Shown here: positions 8,004 through 22,173 of the stretch, piece after piece
Layout of the letters: each line of letters opens with the position of its first letter
Position numbering within the stretch: the first letter of the stretch is position 1
Assembly: GCF_004340875.1 (NCBI RefSeq)
Contig: NZ_SLXQ01000014.1
Coordinates: 62,001 to 126,000, forward strand
DNA length: 64,000 nucleotides
From: Tamaricihabitans halophyticus
GTDB lineage: Bacteria > Actinomycetota > Actinomycetes > Mycobacteriales > Pseudonocardiaceae
Direction of reading: 5' to 3'
Made by a program: the position numbers and the translations under genes
The notes under the pieces: model-generated
Database searches by the model: none
Told to the model about the DNA's origin: nothing
The model's input: only the letters and a program-made list of their open reading frames with translations

Positions 8004-9506
8004 TCAGCGCAGGATCGCCGGGCCCTTCGCATAGGCATCCCACACGGTGGGGCTCACTTCGCCGACCGGCGAGGAGTTCAGTTCGACCACCGACGCCGGC
8101 CGCACCTGCCACAACATGCCGTCGTCGAGCAGGAAACCAACACCCCGCCCTTCGGCGTACTTCGCCGGCGTACCCGGGGTCAGCCGGCCAGCCACGGGCG
8201 CGTCGTCCAACGCGGGGATATGTTTCTCCACGATCTTGCTGGCAAGTTCCTCGGCGACCGAGCGGCGTTCGACCCGGAGCAGCTGCTCGTTGATGACCAG
8301 ATCGATGGTGCGCTTCGGGGACAGCACGGCGAATCCGTCCAACACCCGTAAGGCCCGCTCGGCGGTGGCACAGCCGGGCGCGTCAGTGATGTCGAGCCCG
8401 AAATGCCGCAGCCCGGTGGGCGCGTCCTTGTTGGTGGTCGCGCGCACCACGTCGACCGGCACGGTGCCGCAGGGGTTCGCCGCGGATACCGGCGCGTGCC
8501 CGTCGGGTTGCCGAACCAGCCCGGGACCCTCCCGCCATGGCCCTGGTATCAGCACCTGCTCGTACGGGTTTCGGGTGAACTCGCGGTCCCAGAAAGTCAG
8601 CGTGGTGCCGCCGTCGGTCTGATGCGCGATGGCGAAGGCATCGAGCTGCTCGACCCACATCCAGTCCGCGCTGAACGCGTCCACGATCGCCCGATCCCTG
8701 CGCTCGCTGCCACTTGCCGTATCAGCGAAACCATCACGACCGAGCGCCTGGACACCGTCCTGGAAGGTGGGGTCCTTGGCACGCAGAACGAACTGGCCGG
8801 CGCCGTTCCAGCCGGCGGCCGCACCGGTGGTGTCGGTGAACATCAGGTAGAACCAGCCGTCCAGGTACAACGCGGCTGGTTGACCTGCCCCGTAGCTCTT
8901 GCGGACGGGGCGGTCCCCGGACGGCGACACGATCGGCCGGCCATCGTTCGCCCGCTCCCAGTCGATCCCGTTCTTGCTGGTGGCCAGCCCGATCTGATTT
9001 CCGAAGTCGTGATCGCCCTCGGCGCCGGTGTAGTAGAGGTAGTAGGTATCGCCAACCTTGATGGTGGACGGGTCGCAGGTGTGCATGCCATCGAAACCGC
9101 CTGGGTTCCCACTCAGCACCGGCTGGGATTTGCCCACTCCGGGGGCGTCGAAGGGGCCGTTCACGGTTTCGGCTTCGGCGTAGAGCACGTCGTCGCCGGG
9201 TGGTTTCGCGCTACCGAGCTGGCTGCACCACCACATCCGGGTTTTTCCGCCGTCCAGCATCACGGTGGGACCGTAGTTGTACGGCGCGTCAGCACCGCCG
9301 TCGGCGATCACGCCGGAGCTCTGTCGTGCGGCGTCGGTAGCCAGCTGCGCCGGCTCGCCTTTCGGCGGTGGACCGGTGTCCGCGGGGCGGTGCCGCTCGT
9401 ACTGCGGGGTCCCGTCCGCAGGGGTGCAGGCCACGGCTACCGCGATCGCGGCGATACTGGCGAGCGCCGTCGCCGCCATCCTGCCGAACCTGTGCCTCGC
9501 TGACAT
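8004..9506 (-). CDS. Secreted lipoprotein with a GH43-like beta-propeller
   Basis: 500 residues. The ATG at 9506 is preferred over the track-length start because MSARHRFGRM begins a clear signal peptide (AATALASIAAIAVAVA) followed by C27, a degenerate lipobox. The body has repeated blades with DPSTIKVGDTYYLYYTG, DWMWVEQLDAFAIAHQ and similar motifs typical of five-bladed propellers of the GH43/GH32/GH117 clan. No catalytic residues could be assigned with confidence. Probably anchored outside the membrane, binding or cutting a sugar polymer. It stands alone, minus strand, after aroQ. Confidence 0.7.
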   Translation of the reverse strand: MSARHRFGRMAATALASIAAIAVAVACTPADGTPQYERHRPADTGPPPKGEPAQLATDAARQSSGVIADGGADAPYNYGPTVMLDGGKTRMWWCSQLGSAKPPGDDVLYAEAETVNGPFDAPGVGKSQPVLSGNPGGFDGMHTCDPSTIKVGDTYYLYYTGAEGDHDFGNQIGLATSKNGIDWERANDGRPIVSPSGDRPVRKSYGAGQPAALYLDGWFYLMFTDTTGAAAGWNGAGQFVLRAKDPTFQDGVQALGRDGFADTASGSERRDRAIVDAFSADWMWVEQLDAFAIAHQTDGGTTLTFWDREFTRNPYEQVLIPGPWREGPGLVRQPDGHAPVSAANPCGTVPVDVVRATTNKDAPTGLRHFGLDITDAPGCATAERALRVLDGFAVLSPKRTIDLVINEQLLRVERRSVAEELASKIVEKHIPALDDAPVAGRLTPGTPAKYAEGRGVGFLLDDGMLWQVRPASVVELNSSPVGEVSPTVWDAYAKGPAILR

Positions 9507-9646
9507 TCCCGGTGTGACCTCCTCCGTGCCGCACGGGCCAAGTGTAGGCAACCTGAGGCGGTCAGCGGCGGTTTAGCCACGCATGGCACCAGTTCAGCCG
9601 GGATTCCGCGAGATGCGTCACGCCGGTGGGACAGTCAGCCCCGTGC

Positions 9647-9662
9647 GACTAGTCCTGTTCGA

Positions 9663-9674
<12 letters not shown>
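9647..9674. repeat. Two tandem 14-bp copies at the aroQ 3' end
   Basis: GACTAGTCCTGTTC (9647-9660) is followed directly by GACTAGTCTTGTTC (9661-9674), one mismatch. The second copy holds the last codons and TAG stop of aroQ; the first copies the same E-Q-D-stop just beyond it. It looks like a local duplication giving a backup stop. Confidence 0.85.
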
Positions 9675-11735
<2,061 letters not shown>

Positions 11736-11742
<7 letters not shown>

Positions 11743-12923
11743 CGCTCCTCCAGCGCCCGTAGGTAGCCCGCCACGTTGTGGCTGCTTTCGGCGAGCGAGT
11801 CCCCACCGAACTTCTCCACCGCCGCTTCGGCGAGCACCAGCGCCACCACGGATTCGAGTACCACTCCAGCCCGTGGCACCGCGCAGACATCGGAGCGCTG
11901 GTGGATCGCCACCGCCGGCTCGCCCGTCTCGACATCCACAGTGGATAGAGCGCGGGGTACGGTGGAGATCGGCTTCATGGCTACCCGAACGCGAAGCGGT
12001 TCCCCGTTGGTGATCCCGCCCTCCAGCCCACCGGCCCGGTTGGATCGGCGCGCGACGCCCACCGGGCCACTGCCCCGGTCAATCTCGTCGTGGGCTTCGC
12101 TACCCCAACGCCGAGCGGTGGTGAACCCGTCACCGATCTCGACGCCTTTCATCGCCTGGACTCCCATCAGCGCGGCGGAAAGGCGGGCATCCAGCCGGCG
12201 GTCCCAGTGCACATGCGAACCGAGCCCCGGCGGCAGACCGTAGGCAAGCACCTCGATCACCCCGCCGACCGTGTCACCCGCGCTTTTCACCTGTTCCACC
12301 TCATCGACCATCCGCTCGGTGGCCGCGGCGCCGAAGGCGCGCACCGGGCTTTCGTCGATCGCGGCGAGATCCGCCGGGCGCGGCGCCGGTCCTTCCGGGG
12401 CATCGGCGCGGCCGATGGAGACCACATGGCTGAGGATGTCGACGCCGAGCAGCTGACGCAGGTAGCCGCGCGCGACGGTGCCGAGGGCGGTACGCGCGGC
12501 GGTTTCCCTGGCACTGGCGCGTTCCAGCACGGGCCGCGCCTCGGTGAACCCGTATTTCTGCATCCCCGGCAGATCCGCGTGTCCCGGCCGTGGCCGGGTC
12601 AGCGGGGCGTTTCGGGCGAGCCCGGCCAGTTCGGCGGCGTCGACGGGGTCGGCGGACATCACGGTCTGCCATTTCGGCCATTCCGTGTTCTCGATCCGCA
12701 CCGCGATCGGCCCGCCCTGGGTACGGCCGTGCCGGACCCCGCCGAGAAACTCGATCTGGTCCGTCTCGAAGCCCATCCGTGGGCTCCGGCCAAAGCCGAG
12801 TCGACGGCGGCCAAGCTGTTCGGTCAGCTCGTTCGTAGTGATCTCCACGCCGGCCACCATTCCTTCGAGAATGGCGACGAGCGCGGGACCATGTGATTCT
12901 CCAGCGGTCATCCAGCGCAGCAC
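11736..12923 (-). CDS. aroC: Chorismate synthase
   Basis: 395 residues. Last step of the common aromatic pathway; FMN-dependent elimination from EPSP. Begins [19 protein letters not shown], the family signature, and contains [14 protein letters not shown] and the second conserved stretch [28 protein letters not shown] in parts. GTG start at 12923 near a GAGGGG SD. It heads aroC-aroK-aroB-aroQ. Confidence 0.97.
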
Positions 12924-12954
12924 CCCTCGATCCTGTCACGCCGTCGCAGGTCAG

Positions 12955-13611
12955 CTACGCATGGGCCGGGATGACGCCCGCGCTGGGGAAGGCGGCGACC
13001 GCCAATACGGCGAGGAGCAGACCGGGACCGTGCGGTACCCCGCCGCGCCAGCGTCCCGTCGAGCTGGCGAACACCGCGAGCAGCCCCGCACAGAGCGCGG
13101 CCAGCACGGCGGCGAACACCAGCGCCGGCCAGCCGAGCGCGCCAAGCACGCCACCGAGGCTGCCGGCCAGCTTCACGTCACCAGCACCGAGCGCGCCCGG
13201 TGCCAGCAGGTGCACCAGCGCGTGCGCACCGCCGAAGACCAGCACACCGAGCACCGCGCGGCCCAACAACCAGCCGTCATCATTGCCGATCGCGGCCGCC
13301 AGCAGCACACCGCCGAGGATGGGATAGGCAGCCGCGGTGAACACGTTCGGTAGCCTGCGGTGCCGCAGATCCGCCACGATCAGCGGAGCGGCAAGGGCCG
13401 CCACGGAAAGCGGAACCGAAAACCACCAGCCAGGGAGCGCGCCGGCGCCGAACCGCCAGCCGAGCAACGCCCACAACGCGCCGGTGACCGCCGGAAGCAC
13501 GAGCGGATGGGTACGCGTTCCGCGACGGATCGCGCCGAGTACGCCACGAGTAGCCAGCCCGACCAGTATGCCGGCGCCGCCGAGCAGCAGCGACGCGGAA
13601 AGTTCGGTCAT
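12955..13611 (-). CDS. Type IV prepilin peptidase (A24), minimal form
   Basis: 218 residues from the ATG at 13611. An integral membrane aspartyl protease that trims prepilin leaders. The two catalytic aspartates sit in VADLRHRRLPN (D81) and GAGDVKLAG (D145), the GxGD signature. The N-terminal cytoplasmic methylase domain with its zinc cysteines is absent, as usual for short actinobacterial forms used for Tad/Flp-like pili. No pilin gene is nearby. The position beside aroC/aroE is conserved in mycobacteria (Rv2551c). Confidence 0.85.
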   Translation of the reverse strand: MTELSASLLLGGAGILVGLATRGVLGAIRRGTRTHPLVLPAVTGALWALLGWRFGAGALPGWWFSVPLSVAALAAPLIVADLRHRRLPNVFTAAAYPILGGVLLAAAIGNDDGWLLGRAVLGVLVFGGAHALVHLLAPGALGAGDVKLAGSLGGVLGALGWPALVFAAVLAALCAGLLAVFASSTGRWRGGVPHGPGLLLAVLAVAAFPSAGVIPAHA

Positions 13612-13730
13612 ACTGGCAAGCCTGCCGCGCGGCGGTAGGGACCGGGACGCCCAATGGGCCATTCAGTGGCGCTGGCGGTACGAAAGACTCAGCCGGACGG
13701 TGTCGCGGTTGCCAGCGGGCCGCGGATGGG

Positions 13731-14183
13731 CTAATCGCGCCAGGTGAACAGCGGATCGCCGGCCGCGATGGCGATGTCCGGCTGGGGTACGTCCAGCGCG
13801 TCGGCAGCCGCGTCCAGTGCCACCACGGGGCAGATCGGTGAGTATCCAGCCGCGCGTACCGCCACTGGATCCCAGTCGACGATCGGCTGACCGGCCCGTA
13901 CGGTCTCGCCTTTGACCACGTGCAGGGTGAACCCTTCGCCCTTGAGCTGCACGGTGTCGATGCCGAGATGCACCAGCACGCCCTGACCGTCCGCGCCGAC
14001 CACCACGAACGCGTGCGCATGCAGGGTCGCGACCGTGCCAGCCACGGGCGCGAGCGCGGCACCAGCGGTATCCGGCCATACCGCGATCCCCGGGCCGACC
14101 ATCGACTGCGCGAAGACCGGGTCCGGGACCTCCGCCAGCGCGGCGGTTCGGCCGGATACCGGACTCAGTACTCGAAGGCTCAC
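13731..14183 (-). CDS. PTS sugar EIIA component (glucose/GlcNAc class)
   Basis: 150 residues from a GTG at 14183 that overlaps the EIIB stop (GTGA). The longer reading frame upstream is discarded. EIIA takes phosphate from HPr and passes it to EIIB. The active-site histidine is H72 in VLVHLGIDTV, with the second conserved histidine in LHAHAFV (H55/H57). It is a stand-alone crr-like protein. It shares the operon with EIIB and is divergent from EIIC across a DasR-type operator, fitting GlcNAc uptake. Confidence 0.92.
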   Translation of the reverse strand: MSLRVLSPVSGRTAALAEVPDPVFAQSMVGPGIAVWPDTAGAALAPVAGTVATLHAHAFVVVGADGQGVLVHLGIDTVQLKGEGFTLHVVKGETVRAGQPIVDWDPVAVRAAGYSPICPVVALDAAADALDVPQPDIAIAAGDPLFTWRD

Positions 14184-14422
14184 AGCAGATCCTCGATATC
14201 GCTGGCGATCGTGTCCGCCTCCGGACCAACCACCACCTGAACGACGGCGCCGGAGCGCAGCACTCCATGTGCACCCGTGGCCTTCAACGCCGGCTCGTCC
14301 ACCACCGAGCCGTCCCGCAACTCGCAGCGCAATCGGGTGATACAAGGTTCGATCTCCACGATATTGTCCGCACCACCAAGCGCGGCGAGAATCCGCTCCG
14401 CGCGATCGTCCTTGCCTGCCAA
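14180..14422 (-). CDS. PTS EIIB component (GlcNAc/glucose class)
   Basis: 80 residues. The start is set to TTG at 14422 because GGGAGG lies 6 nt upstream and the protein then begins LAGKDDRAERILAALGGADN like other stand-alone EIIB proteins. The phospho-cysteine is C27 in IEIEP-type context IVEIEPCITRLRCE. It relays phosphate from EIIA to the sugar bound in EIIC. Unusual TTG start; a longer frame exists but its N-terminus is unlike the family and crosses the dre site. Confidence 0.88.
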   Translation of the reverse strand: MAGKDDRAERILAALGGADNIVEIEPCITRLRCELRDGSVVDEPALKATGAHGVLRSGAVVQVVVGPEADTIASDIEDLL

Positions 14423-14491
14423 CGTTGGCCTCCCGATCCAGTAATGCACCCGATAACCGCCCGCGTATTTGGCACGAAGCCATAACGGCGG

Positions 14492-14520
14492 TTGACACCT
14501 CTCGAACGCAAGAGCATTCT
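14492..14520 (+). promoter_or_regulatory. Putative promoter of the PTS EIIC gene
   Basis: TTGACA (14492-14497), 17-nt spacer, CATTCT (14515-14520). The expected start is near 14527, just before the dre operator at 14530-14545, so bound DasR would block initiation. Confidence 0.6.
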
Positions 14521-14529
14521 CCCGCATCA

Positions 14530-14545
14530 AGTGGTCTAGACCGGA
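14530..14545. promoter_or_regulatory. DasR-responsive element (dre)
   Basis: AGTGGTCTAGACCGGA against the consensus ACTGGTCTAGACCAGT: 13 of 16 match, with the whole core TGGTCTAGACC intact. It sits between the divergent EIIB-EIIA and EIIC transcripts. DasR (GntR family) is released by glucosamine-6-phosphate, so the pts genes should be induced by GlcNAc or chitin products. Confidence 0.85.
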
Positions 14546-14662
14546 ACCTACCAAGGGTCGCGATCCAGATCGAGGGCAACGCATAGCCTGCCAGCGGTCC
14601 GGGGCCATGGGGGCGCTCGGGTTGGCCATCCCGCAGCGAGCGGACCAGCAGGAGGATCATCG

Positions 14663-15919
14663 ATGAGTTCGAACACCGCATCGGCGAAGGGCAGCAGCCG
14701 CGGCTTCGCCGGTCTGCAGCGTTTCGCCCGCAGCCTGATGCTGCCGATCGCGGCGATGCCCGCCGCGGCGTTGCTGACCCGACTCGGCTACATCGACGCC
14801 GACGGCCAGGGGCGCGGCGAGCTGATTGCCGCGATACCCGGCGATGTCTTCGACGATATCGCCAAGGTCGTCGGGGTGGCCGGGGATGCGCTGTTCGGCT
14901 TCCTGCCGCTGCTGTTCGCGATCGGTATCGCGATCGGCTTCGCGCGCAAGGCGGATGGTTCGGCCGCGCTGGCCGCCGCAGTCGGCTATGTGGTGCTGCA
15001 CAACGTGCTGTTCCAGTCGGGACTGATCGAGGAGTCCCTTGTCGAGGACAAAACGTTCAATACCGGCCCGTACGGCGTGCTCGGCGGGATCATCACCGGG
15101 TTGATCACCGCAGTGCTCTGGCAACGCTTCCATCGGATCAAGTTGCCGGCGTATCTCGCGTTCTTTGGCGGCAGGCGGTTCGTGCCCATCGTGACCGCGG
15201 TGGCGATGCTGCTGGTCGGCACTGTGCTCGGGCTGGTCTTCACCTGGTTCGACAAGGGCCTCACCGCGCTCGGTGAAGCCATTTCCGGGTCCACGGTATT
15301 CGGTGCGGGCGTGTACGGCCTGACCAACCGGCTGCTGCTACCGCTCGGTCTGCACCACATTCTGAACTCGTTCGTATGGTTCGTCTTCGGTGAGGCCGAC
15401 GGCGTGAAGGGCGATCTGTCGCGGTTCTTCGCTGGCGATCCGAGCGCCGGGACGTTCATGTCCGGCTTCTTCCCGATCTTCATGTTCGCCCTGCCCGCAG
15501 CGGCGCTGGCGATCTACCACACCGCCCGGCCGGAGCGGAAGAAGATGGTCGGCGGGTTGATGTTCGGCGCGGCCCTCGCCTCGTTCCTCACTGGGGTCAC
15601 CGAGCCACTCGAGTTCGCCTTCGTGTTCATCGCCTGGCCGCTGCTGCTCATCCACGCGCTGTTCACCGGTATCTCCATGGCGGTGACCAACGCGCTTGGT
15701 GTCCACCACGGTTTCGGCTTCTCCGCCGGCGGGATCGACTACGTGTTGAACTGGGGGTTGGCCACCAAGCCATGGTTGATCATCCCGATCGGACTGGTGT
15801 TCGCGGTGCTGTACTACTTCACGTTCCGCTGGGCGATCACGAAGTGGAATCTGCGCACCCCTGGCCGGGAAGACGAAGAGGTGCTCAGCGAGGAGGACAC
15901 GCCCGACAGCAAGCCCTGA
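14663..15919 (+). CDS. PTS EIIC permease, N-acetylglucosamine/glucose family
   Basis: 418 residues, a single EIIC domain without fused EIIB. It starts RSLMLPIAAMPAAALLTRLGY, the glucose/GlcNAc EIIC signature, with about ten membrane helices and the LGLHHILNSFVWF sugar-site segment. SD AGGAGG precedes the ATG by 8 nt. It works with the divergent EIIB and EIIA and with general PTS proteins not seen here. NagE2-type specificity is inferred from the dre site and family. Confidence 0.93.
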   Translation: MSSNTASAKGSSRGFAGLQRFARSLMLPIAAMPAAALLTRLGYIDADGQGRGELIAAIPGDVFDDIAKVVGVAGDALFGFLPLLFAIGIAIGFARKADGSAALAAAVGYVVLHNVLFQSGLIEESLVEDKTFNTGPYGVLGGIITGLITAVLWQRFHRIKLPAYLAFFGGRRFVPIVTAVAMLLVGTVLGLVFTWFDKGLTALGEAISGSTVFGAGVYGLTNRLLLPLGLHHILNSFVWFVFGEADGVKGDLSRFFAGDPSAGTFMSGFFPIFMFALPAAALAIYHTARPERKKMVGGLMFGAALASFLTGVTEPLEFAFVFIAWPLLLIHALFTGISMAVTNALGVHHGFGFSAGGIDYVLNWGLATKPWLIIPIGLVFAVLYYFTFRWAITKWNLRTPGREDEEVLSEEDTPDSKP

Positions 15920-15925
15920 CCGGTG

Positions 15926-15963
15926 CGCCCAACCGCGTTCTTTAGGGATCTTGCGGTTGGGCG
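15926..15963. terminator. Convergent terminator made from a 26-bp palindromic repeat (copy 1)
   Basis: CGCCCAACCGC (15926-15936) and GCGGTTGGGCG (15953-15963) make a perfect 11-bp stem with a 16-nt loop, between convergent EIIC and aroE. The core 15932-15957 is a member of the dispersed repeat family (minus orientation: ACCGCAAGATCCCTAAA, GAA, CGCGGT). The aroE stop codon TAA lies in the loop. Confidence 0.8.
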
Positions 15964-16820
15964 AGGGGTAGGGACAGCACGTCGCCCGTGGCCGCGCGGA
16001 GGGCGTCTCGCATCGCCACGCGCGGCGCGGGTTGCCCGGTGAACTGCTCGACCTGACCAAAAGCCTGGTGCAGCAACATGTCCAGGCCGGTCGCGAGGCT
16101 TCCGCCCCGCTCGTGCACAGCTTCGGCGAGCGGGGTCGGCCACGGGTGGTAGATCACGTCCAGGATGCGCCGCGCCTTGGCCAACGCATCGACGATGGTT
16201 TCCAGCGCGGCCCCCGGCGCGGTGTTCACCAGCAACGCCGACTCCGCCGCGAGCGGGCCGAAGTCCACATCTGCCCAGCGAAGCACCTCGCAGTGCACTC
16301 CCGCGCGCCCGGCACAGGCCACCGCCTCCGCGGCTCGCGCCGGCTCGCGCGCCACCACCAGCACCCGGTCGATCCCCAACCCGGGTAGCGCGGCAATCGC
16401 CGCGTTCGCGGTACCGCCCGCGCCGAGAATCACCGCCGGCCCGTCGGCGCTCACCCGCGCGCCCGCCGCGTCCAGTGCGCCGGTGACCCCGTCGACATCC
16501 GTGCAGTCCGCGCGCCACAGCCCGGAGTCCATTCGGGTCAGCGTGTTCGCGGCTCCGACGACCGCCGCCCGGTCCGTCACCGAACTGGCTACGGCCAGCG
16601 CGGCCTGCTTACCGGGCATGGTGACCGATAGCCCAACCCACTGTTCATCCAATTCGGACACGAGGCCGGGCAGCCGATCAGCATCGCATTCGACTCGCTG
16701 GTAGCTCCAGCCCGTCAGGCCGAGCGCTTGGTAAGCCGCGTCGTGCAGCACCGGCGACAACGAATGCGCCACCGGCGAGCCAAGCACGGCGGCACGCCGA
16801 CCTGTATCAGTACGCACCAC
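15942..16820 (-). CDS. aroE: Shikimate dehydrogenase
   Basis: 292 residues. NADPH-dependent reduction of 3-dehydroshikimate. Shikimate-binding SHSLSP-like AHSLSP (S20, S22), catalytic K71 in TMPGKQAA, and NADP-binding VILGAGGTANAAIAAL are visible. GTG start at 16820 overlaps the mltG end by 14 nt. Its last codons (PQDP, stop) are encoded by a copy of the dispersed palindromic repeat, so the C-terminus seems to have been altered by the repeat. Separated from aroC by the PTS genes. Confidence 0.95.
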   Translation of the reverse strand: MVRTDTGRRAAVLGSPVAHSLSPVLHDAAYQALGLTGWSYQRVECDADRLPGLVSELDEQWVGLSVTMPGKQAALAVASSVTDRAAVVGAANTLTRMDSGLWRADCTDVDGVTGALDAAGARVSADGPAVILGAGGTANAAIAALPGLGIDRVLVVAREPARAAEAVACAGRAGVHCEVLRWADVDFGPLAAESALLVNTAPGAALETIVDALAKARRILDVIYHPWPTPLAEAVHERGGSLATGLDMLLHQAFGQVEQFTGQPAPRVAMRDALRAATGDVLSLPLAQPQDP

Positions 16821-17994
16821 GTGCCTGCGCTTCCCTGCGGTTCTGGTTGTGCTCCTGGTTCGTCTCCGCGAAGCAGGACTTCCCGTCCTTGTAACACTTC
16901 ACGAAGTACATCCACGATCCCTCTTCAGGCTCGGCGGCCGCCTGGACCGCGGCCTGGCTCGGCGAGGCGATCGGCGTGGGCGGCAGACCCGCACTGTCAT
17001 ACGTGTTGTACGGCCCCGCCCTGGCGCGATCCTCCGGGTTGGTGCGCACCTGCGGCCGGTCCAGCGCGTAGTTCACCGTGGAGTCGAACTGCAGCCTGGT
17101 GCCATCCTCCAGTCGGTTGTAGATGACCCTGGAGATCTTCCCGAAGTCGGCGGCAATGCCCTCACGCTCGATCAACGAGGCAACCACGAGCGTTTCGTAC
17201 GGGTTGAGCTGATTGTCTTCCGCGAGTTTCGGCAAACCCCACGCCTGCAAGGTCGTCGCGGACTCCTCGAGCACCGTCCGAAGTATCCGTTCGGCGGACC
17301 AGCCCGGCCGAAGATCGTAAACCCCTGGCACGACAAGGCCTTCCAACCAGCGTTCCGGATCGGCCTGCTCGGCCGGCCCCACCGCCCACTCCGGTGCACC
17401 GAGATCGGCGAGCCCACTATCCGCGACGGTCTGACGCAGGTCCTCGGCCGAGACACAGGTGCTCTGCCCGTTCAGTTCCGCACAACTCGCGTCCGCGAGC
17501 AGGCTGTAAATCCCCTTGGTCACCTCGTCATTGGGCTGGGTGATGTCGTCAAGCTGGGTACCGGCGCGAATCTCCAGCTGCCCGACCCGCGTTTCCGGGT
17601 CCACGATCCGCTCGGCCGCGAGCTCGCCGGACATTCTGGTTTTCATCACGTAGTAGCCGGGCTGGACACCCGCGACCGCGCTGTTGTCCTCGCTCGCCGA
17701 GACGAAGGAGCGGGAGGTGGCCACCACATCGGCCTCGGCCAGTTTCCCGCCAATCGCGCCGATCGAGTCACCGGCGCGGACCTCGATCAGCACATCCCGC
17801 TCGCCTGCGCCGTCGTAATCGCCGAACATGCCGAAACCAAGGATCTGCTGGACCCCGAACCAGGTTGCGGCGGCCACTACGCCGAACAGGATCGCGCCAA
17901 GCAACAGCCGGGCGCGCCGCCGCCTGCGGTCCCGCCGGCCACGCGGGCGCGGGGCGTCGGCTTGTTCGTCGAACAGGTCAAGGCCGCTACTCAT
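16807..17994 (-). CDS. mltG: Endolytic murein transglycosylase MltG
   Basis: 395 residues from the ATG at 17994. Cytoplasmic basic N-terminus, one membrane helix (about 29-50), then extracytoplasmic LysM-like and YceG domains. It cuts nascent glycan strands and acts as a terminase for peptidoglycan synthesis. The catalytic segment [10 protein letters not shown] (E276/E278) and [23 protein letters not shown] are typical. It overlaps ruvX and aroE, the conserved alaS-ruvX-mltG-aroE order. Confidence 0.94.
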   Translation of the reverse strand: MSSGLDLFDEQADAPRPRGRRDRRRRRARLLLGAILFGVVAAATWFGVQQILGFGMFGDYDGAGERDVLIEVRAGDSIGAIGGKLAEADVVATSRSFVSASEDNSAVAGVQPGYYVMKTRMSGELAAERIVDPETRVGQLEIRAGTQLDDITQPNDEVTKGIYSLLADASCAELNGQSTCVSAEDLRQTVADSGLADLGAPEWAVGPAEQADPERWLEGLVVPGVYDLRPGWSAERILRTVLEESATTLQAWGLPKLAEDNQLNPYETLVVASLIEREGIAADFGKISRVIYNRLEDGTRLQFDSTVNYALDRPQVRTNPEDRARAGPYNTYDSAGLPPTPIASPSQAAVQAAAEPEEGSWMYFVKCYKDGKSCFAETNQEHNQNRREAQARGAY

Positions 17995-18504
17995 CCGGGC
18001 TCCTCGCCGCCAACGCGGCCGCACGAGCATCCAACCAGCCCTGCAGAATCTCCACCGCCGCGGCCTGATCCACCACCGCGCGCTGTTTGCGGCCCCGCAC
18101 GCCCCGATCGCTGAGCATCCGGCTGGCACTGACGGTGCTCAGCCGCTCGTCCGCGAGCCGTACCGGCACTGGGGTGACTCGATCGGCCAGTTGCTTCGCA
18201 TAGTCGACCGCGGCTTGCGCGGCCGCACCATGCCGGTTGGCGAGGGTCCTCGGCAAGCCCACCACCACCTCGACGACGTCGTGTTCCGCGACTAGCCCGG
18301 CCAGTTGGGTGAGATCGGCATTCGCGTGATCATCCCGGGCAAGGGTAACGAGGGGCGAAGCCAGCATCGGAGCCGGATCGCTCAACGCGATTCCCACTCG
18401 AACGGAGCCCACGTCTACCGCAATACGCCGGCCAGGTCCCGGATCGCTCACCCCGGGGCGATCCGGGCCAGCCGATGGAGGCTGTTTCGCTCCGTCCGCG
18501 GAAC

Positions 18505-18508
<4 letters not shown>
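17987..18508 (-). CDS. ruvX: Putative pre-16S rRNA nuclease / Holliday junction resolvase-like protein
   Basis: 173 residues, YqgF family (RNase H fold). Known to process the 5' end of 16S rRNA in E. coli, and a resolvase in mycobacteria. Motifs [27 protein letters not shown] and DERLSTVSA plus a late D in VVDQAAA supply the acidic site. GTG at 18508 overlaps the alaS stop. Confidence 0.92.
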
Positions 18509-21165
<2,657 letters not shown>

Positions 21166-21308
21166 TCTTGTTTCCTTACCGAGTGCCCGGCAGCGCAGCG
21201 CGCCAAGGGCTGACTACCACCAGGCTAGGACGAAATGGGCCAGGGACGAGCCGTGGAGTCTGTCGGCGGACGGGACGCGCCGCGCGGCGTACGGCTACGC
21301 GGCACAAC

Positions 21309-21626
21309 TCAGCCATCCGCCCCGCGCGCTCGATGCCGACCCGACCGCGCGGCCGGTGCCGCTGACCGCGTATCCCCGACGGCAATTCCCCTGGTAGCGA
21401 TCCCGGACCGCCGCTCAACTTCCTGGTGCAGCAGCTCTTCCCGCTCGGACATACCGGCGCGCACCTCGGCTCCGAACTCGCCGAGCGCGCCGCCCAGTTC
21501 GCGGATGGCGTCACTGAGGTTGGCGGCGAACCCGGCCGGCGTCGCCTGCCGAGTCTTTTCCGTCGCTTTCCTGGACAGTGCCACGCCGGCCGCGACGCCC
21601 ACGCCCAACCAGAACAGCCGTCTCAT
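21309..21626 (-). CDS. DUF6167-type small membrane-associated protein
   Basis: 105 residues. One short N-terminal hydrophobic segment (RRLFWLGVGVAAGVALS) and a helical region with alternating acidic residues (about 35-70) ending in a disordered tail. It overlaps the DUF948 gene by ATGA and always pairs with it upstream of alaS in actinobacteria. Function unknown; a cell-envelope role is inferred from its partner. Confidence 0.8.
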   Translation of the reverse strand: MRRLFWLGVGVAAGVALSRKATEKTRQATPAGFAANLSDAIRELGGALGEFGAEVRAGMSEREELLHQEVERRSGIATRGIAVGDTRSAAPAARSGRHRARGADG

Positions 21627-22039
21627 GCCTGGCTCCCGCGCTTGGCCCGCCGCCCGCGCCGGGAGCGCTTGCCGGCCTTCTCTTCTTTGGCCTGTCGACG
21701 GGTCTTGATCGCTTTGCTGACCCCGTAGGTCAACGCGGCGGTCTTGACCAGCGGGCTGCCCAGTGTCGCGGTGAAGACCGAACTCAACGCCGACACGTTG
21801 CCGCTGACGGTCTGCGCGTTGGCGGTGATGCCGTCCACCCGCTCCAGCTGCGTGTTGACGTGGGTCAGCGTGCTGTTGGCCCCGTCGAAGAGCGGATCAC
21901 TGTTCTCGTGTGCCTTGCGGATCGCGATCGTCGCCTCGTCCAGCGTGCGGCCGAGTTTGATCAGCGGAATGGCCGCAAGTAACACCAGCAGCACGAACGC
22001 ACCGGCTGCGATGAGCGCGGCGATCTGCCCTGGTGACAC
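21623..22039 (-). CDS. DUF948 membrane protein
   Basis: 138 residues. N-terminal membrane helix (about 5-27), then a long helical segment with heptad-like pattern (LGRTLDEATIAIRKAHEN...) and a very basic C-terminus (KTRRQAKEEKAGKRSRRGRRAKRG). DUF948 proteins resemble methyl-accepting coiled coils without signalling domains. GTG start at 22039 with AGGAGG upstream. Probably in one transcript with the DUF6167 gene and alaS. Confidence 0.85.
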   Translation of the reverse strand: MSPGQIAALIAAGAFVLLVLLAAIPLIKLGRTLDEATIAIRKAHENSDPLFDGANSTLTHVNTQLERVDGITANAQTVSGNVSALSSVFTATLGSPLVKTAALTYGVSKAIKTRRQAKEEKAGKRSRRGRRAKRGSQA

Positions 22040-22173
22040 GTATCCTCCTCGCGGTAGCAGGCTTGAATGCCGGCCAGGTTACCGCGCTGAACCCGGCATC
22101 GTGACGTTGCCCCATTCGTGTCCGCTGACGCGTCCGTTAAGGGTACCGGCGCCCAGAATGTGTGGCGCGGGAA

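Noticed and set aside
8403-9503. 366-aa plus-strand ORF opposite the lipoprotein gene
   Set aside because: No signal or motif; the minus-strand protein has a signal peptide, lipobox and propeller repeats.
14423-14629. Longer EIIB start at 14629
   Set aside because: The extra 69 residues do not match EIIB and cross the promoter and dre site; TTG at 14422 has a good SD.
14184-14681. N-terminal extension of EIIA through EIIB and the dre site
   Set aside because: EIIA family proteins start near the GTG at 14183; the extension overlaps EIIB in another frame.
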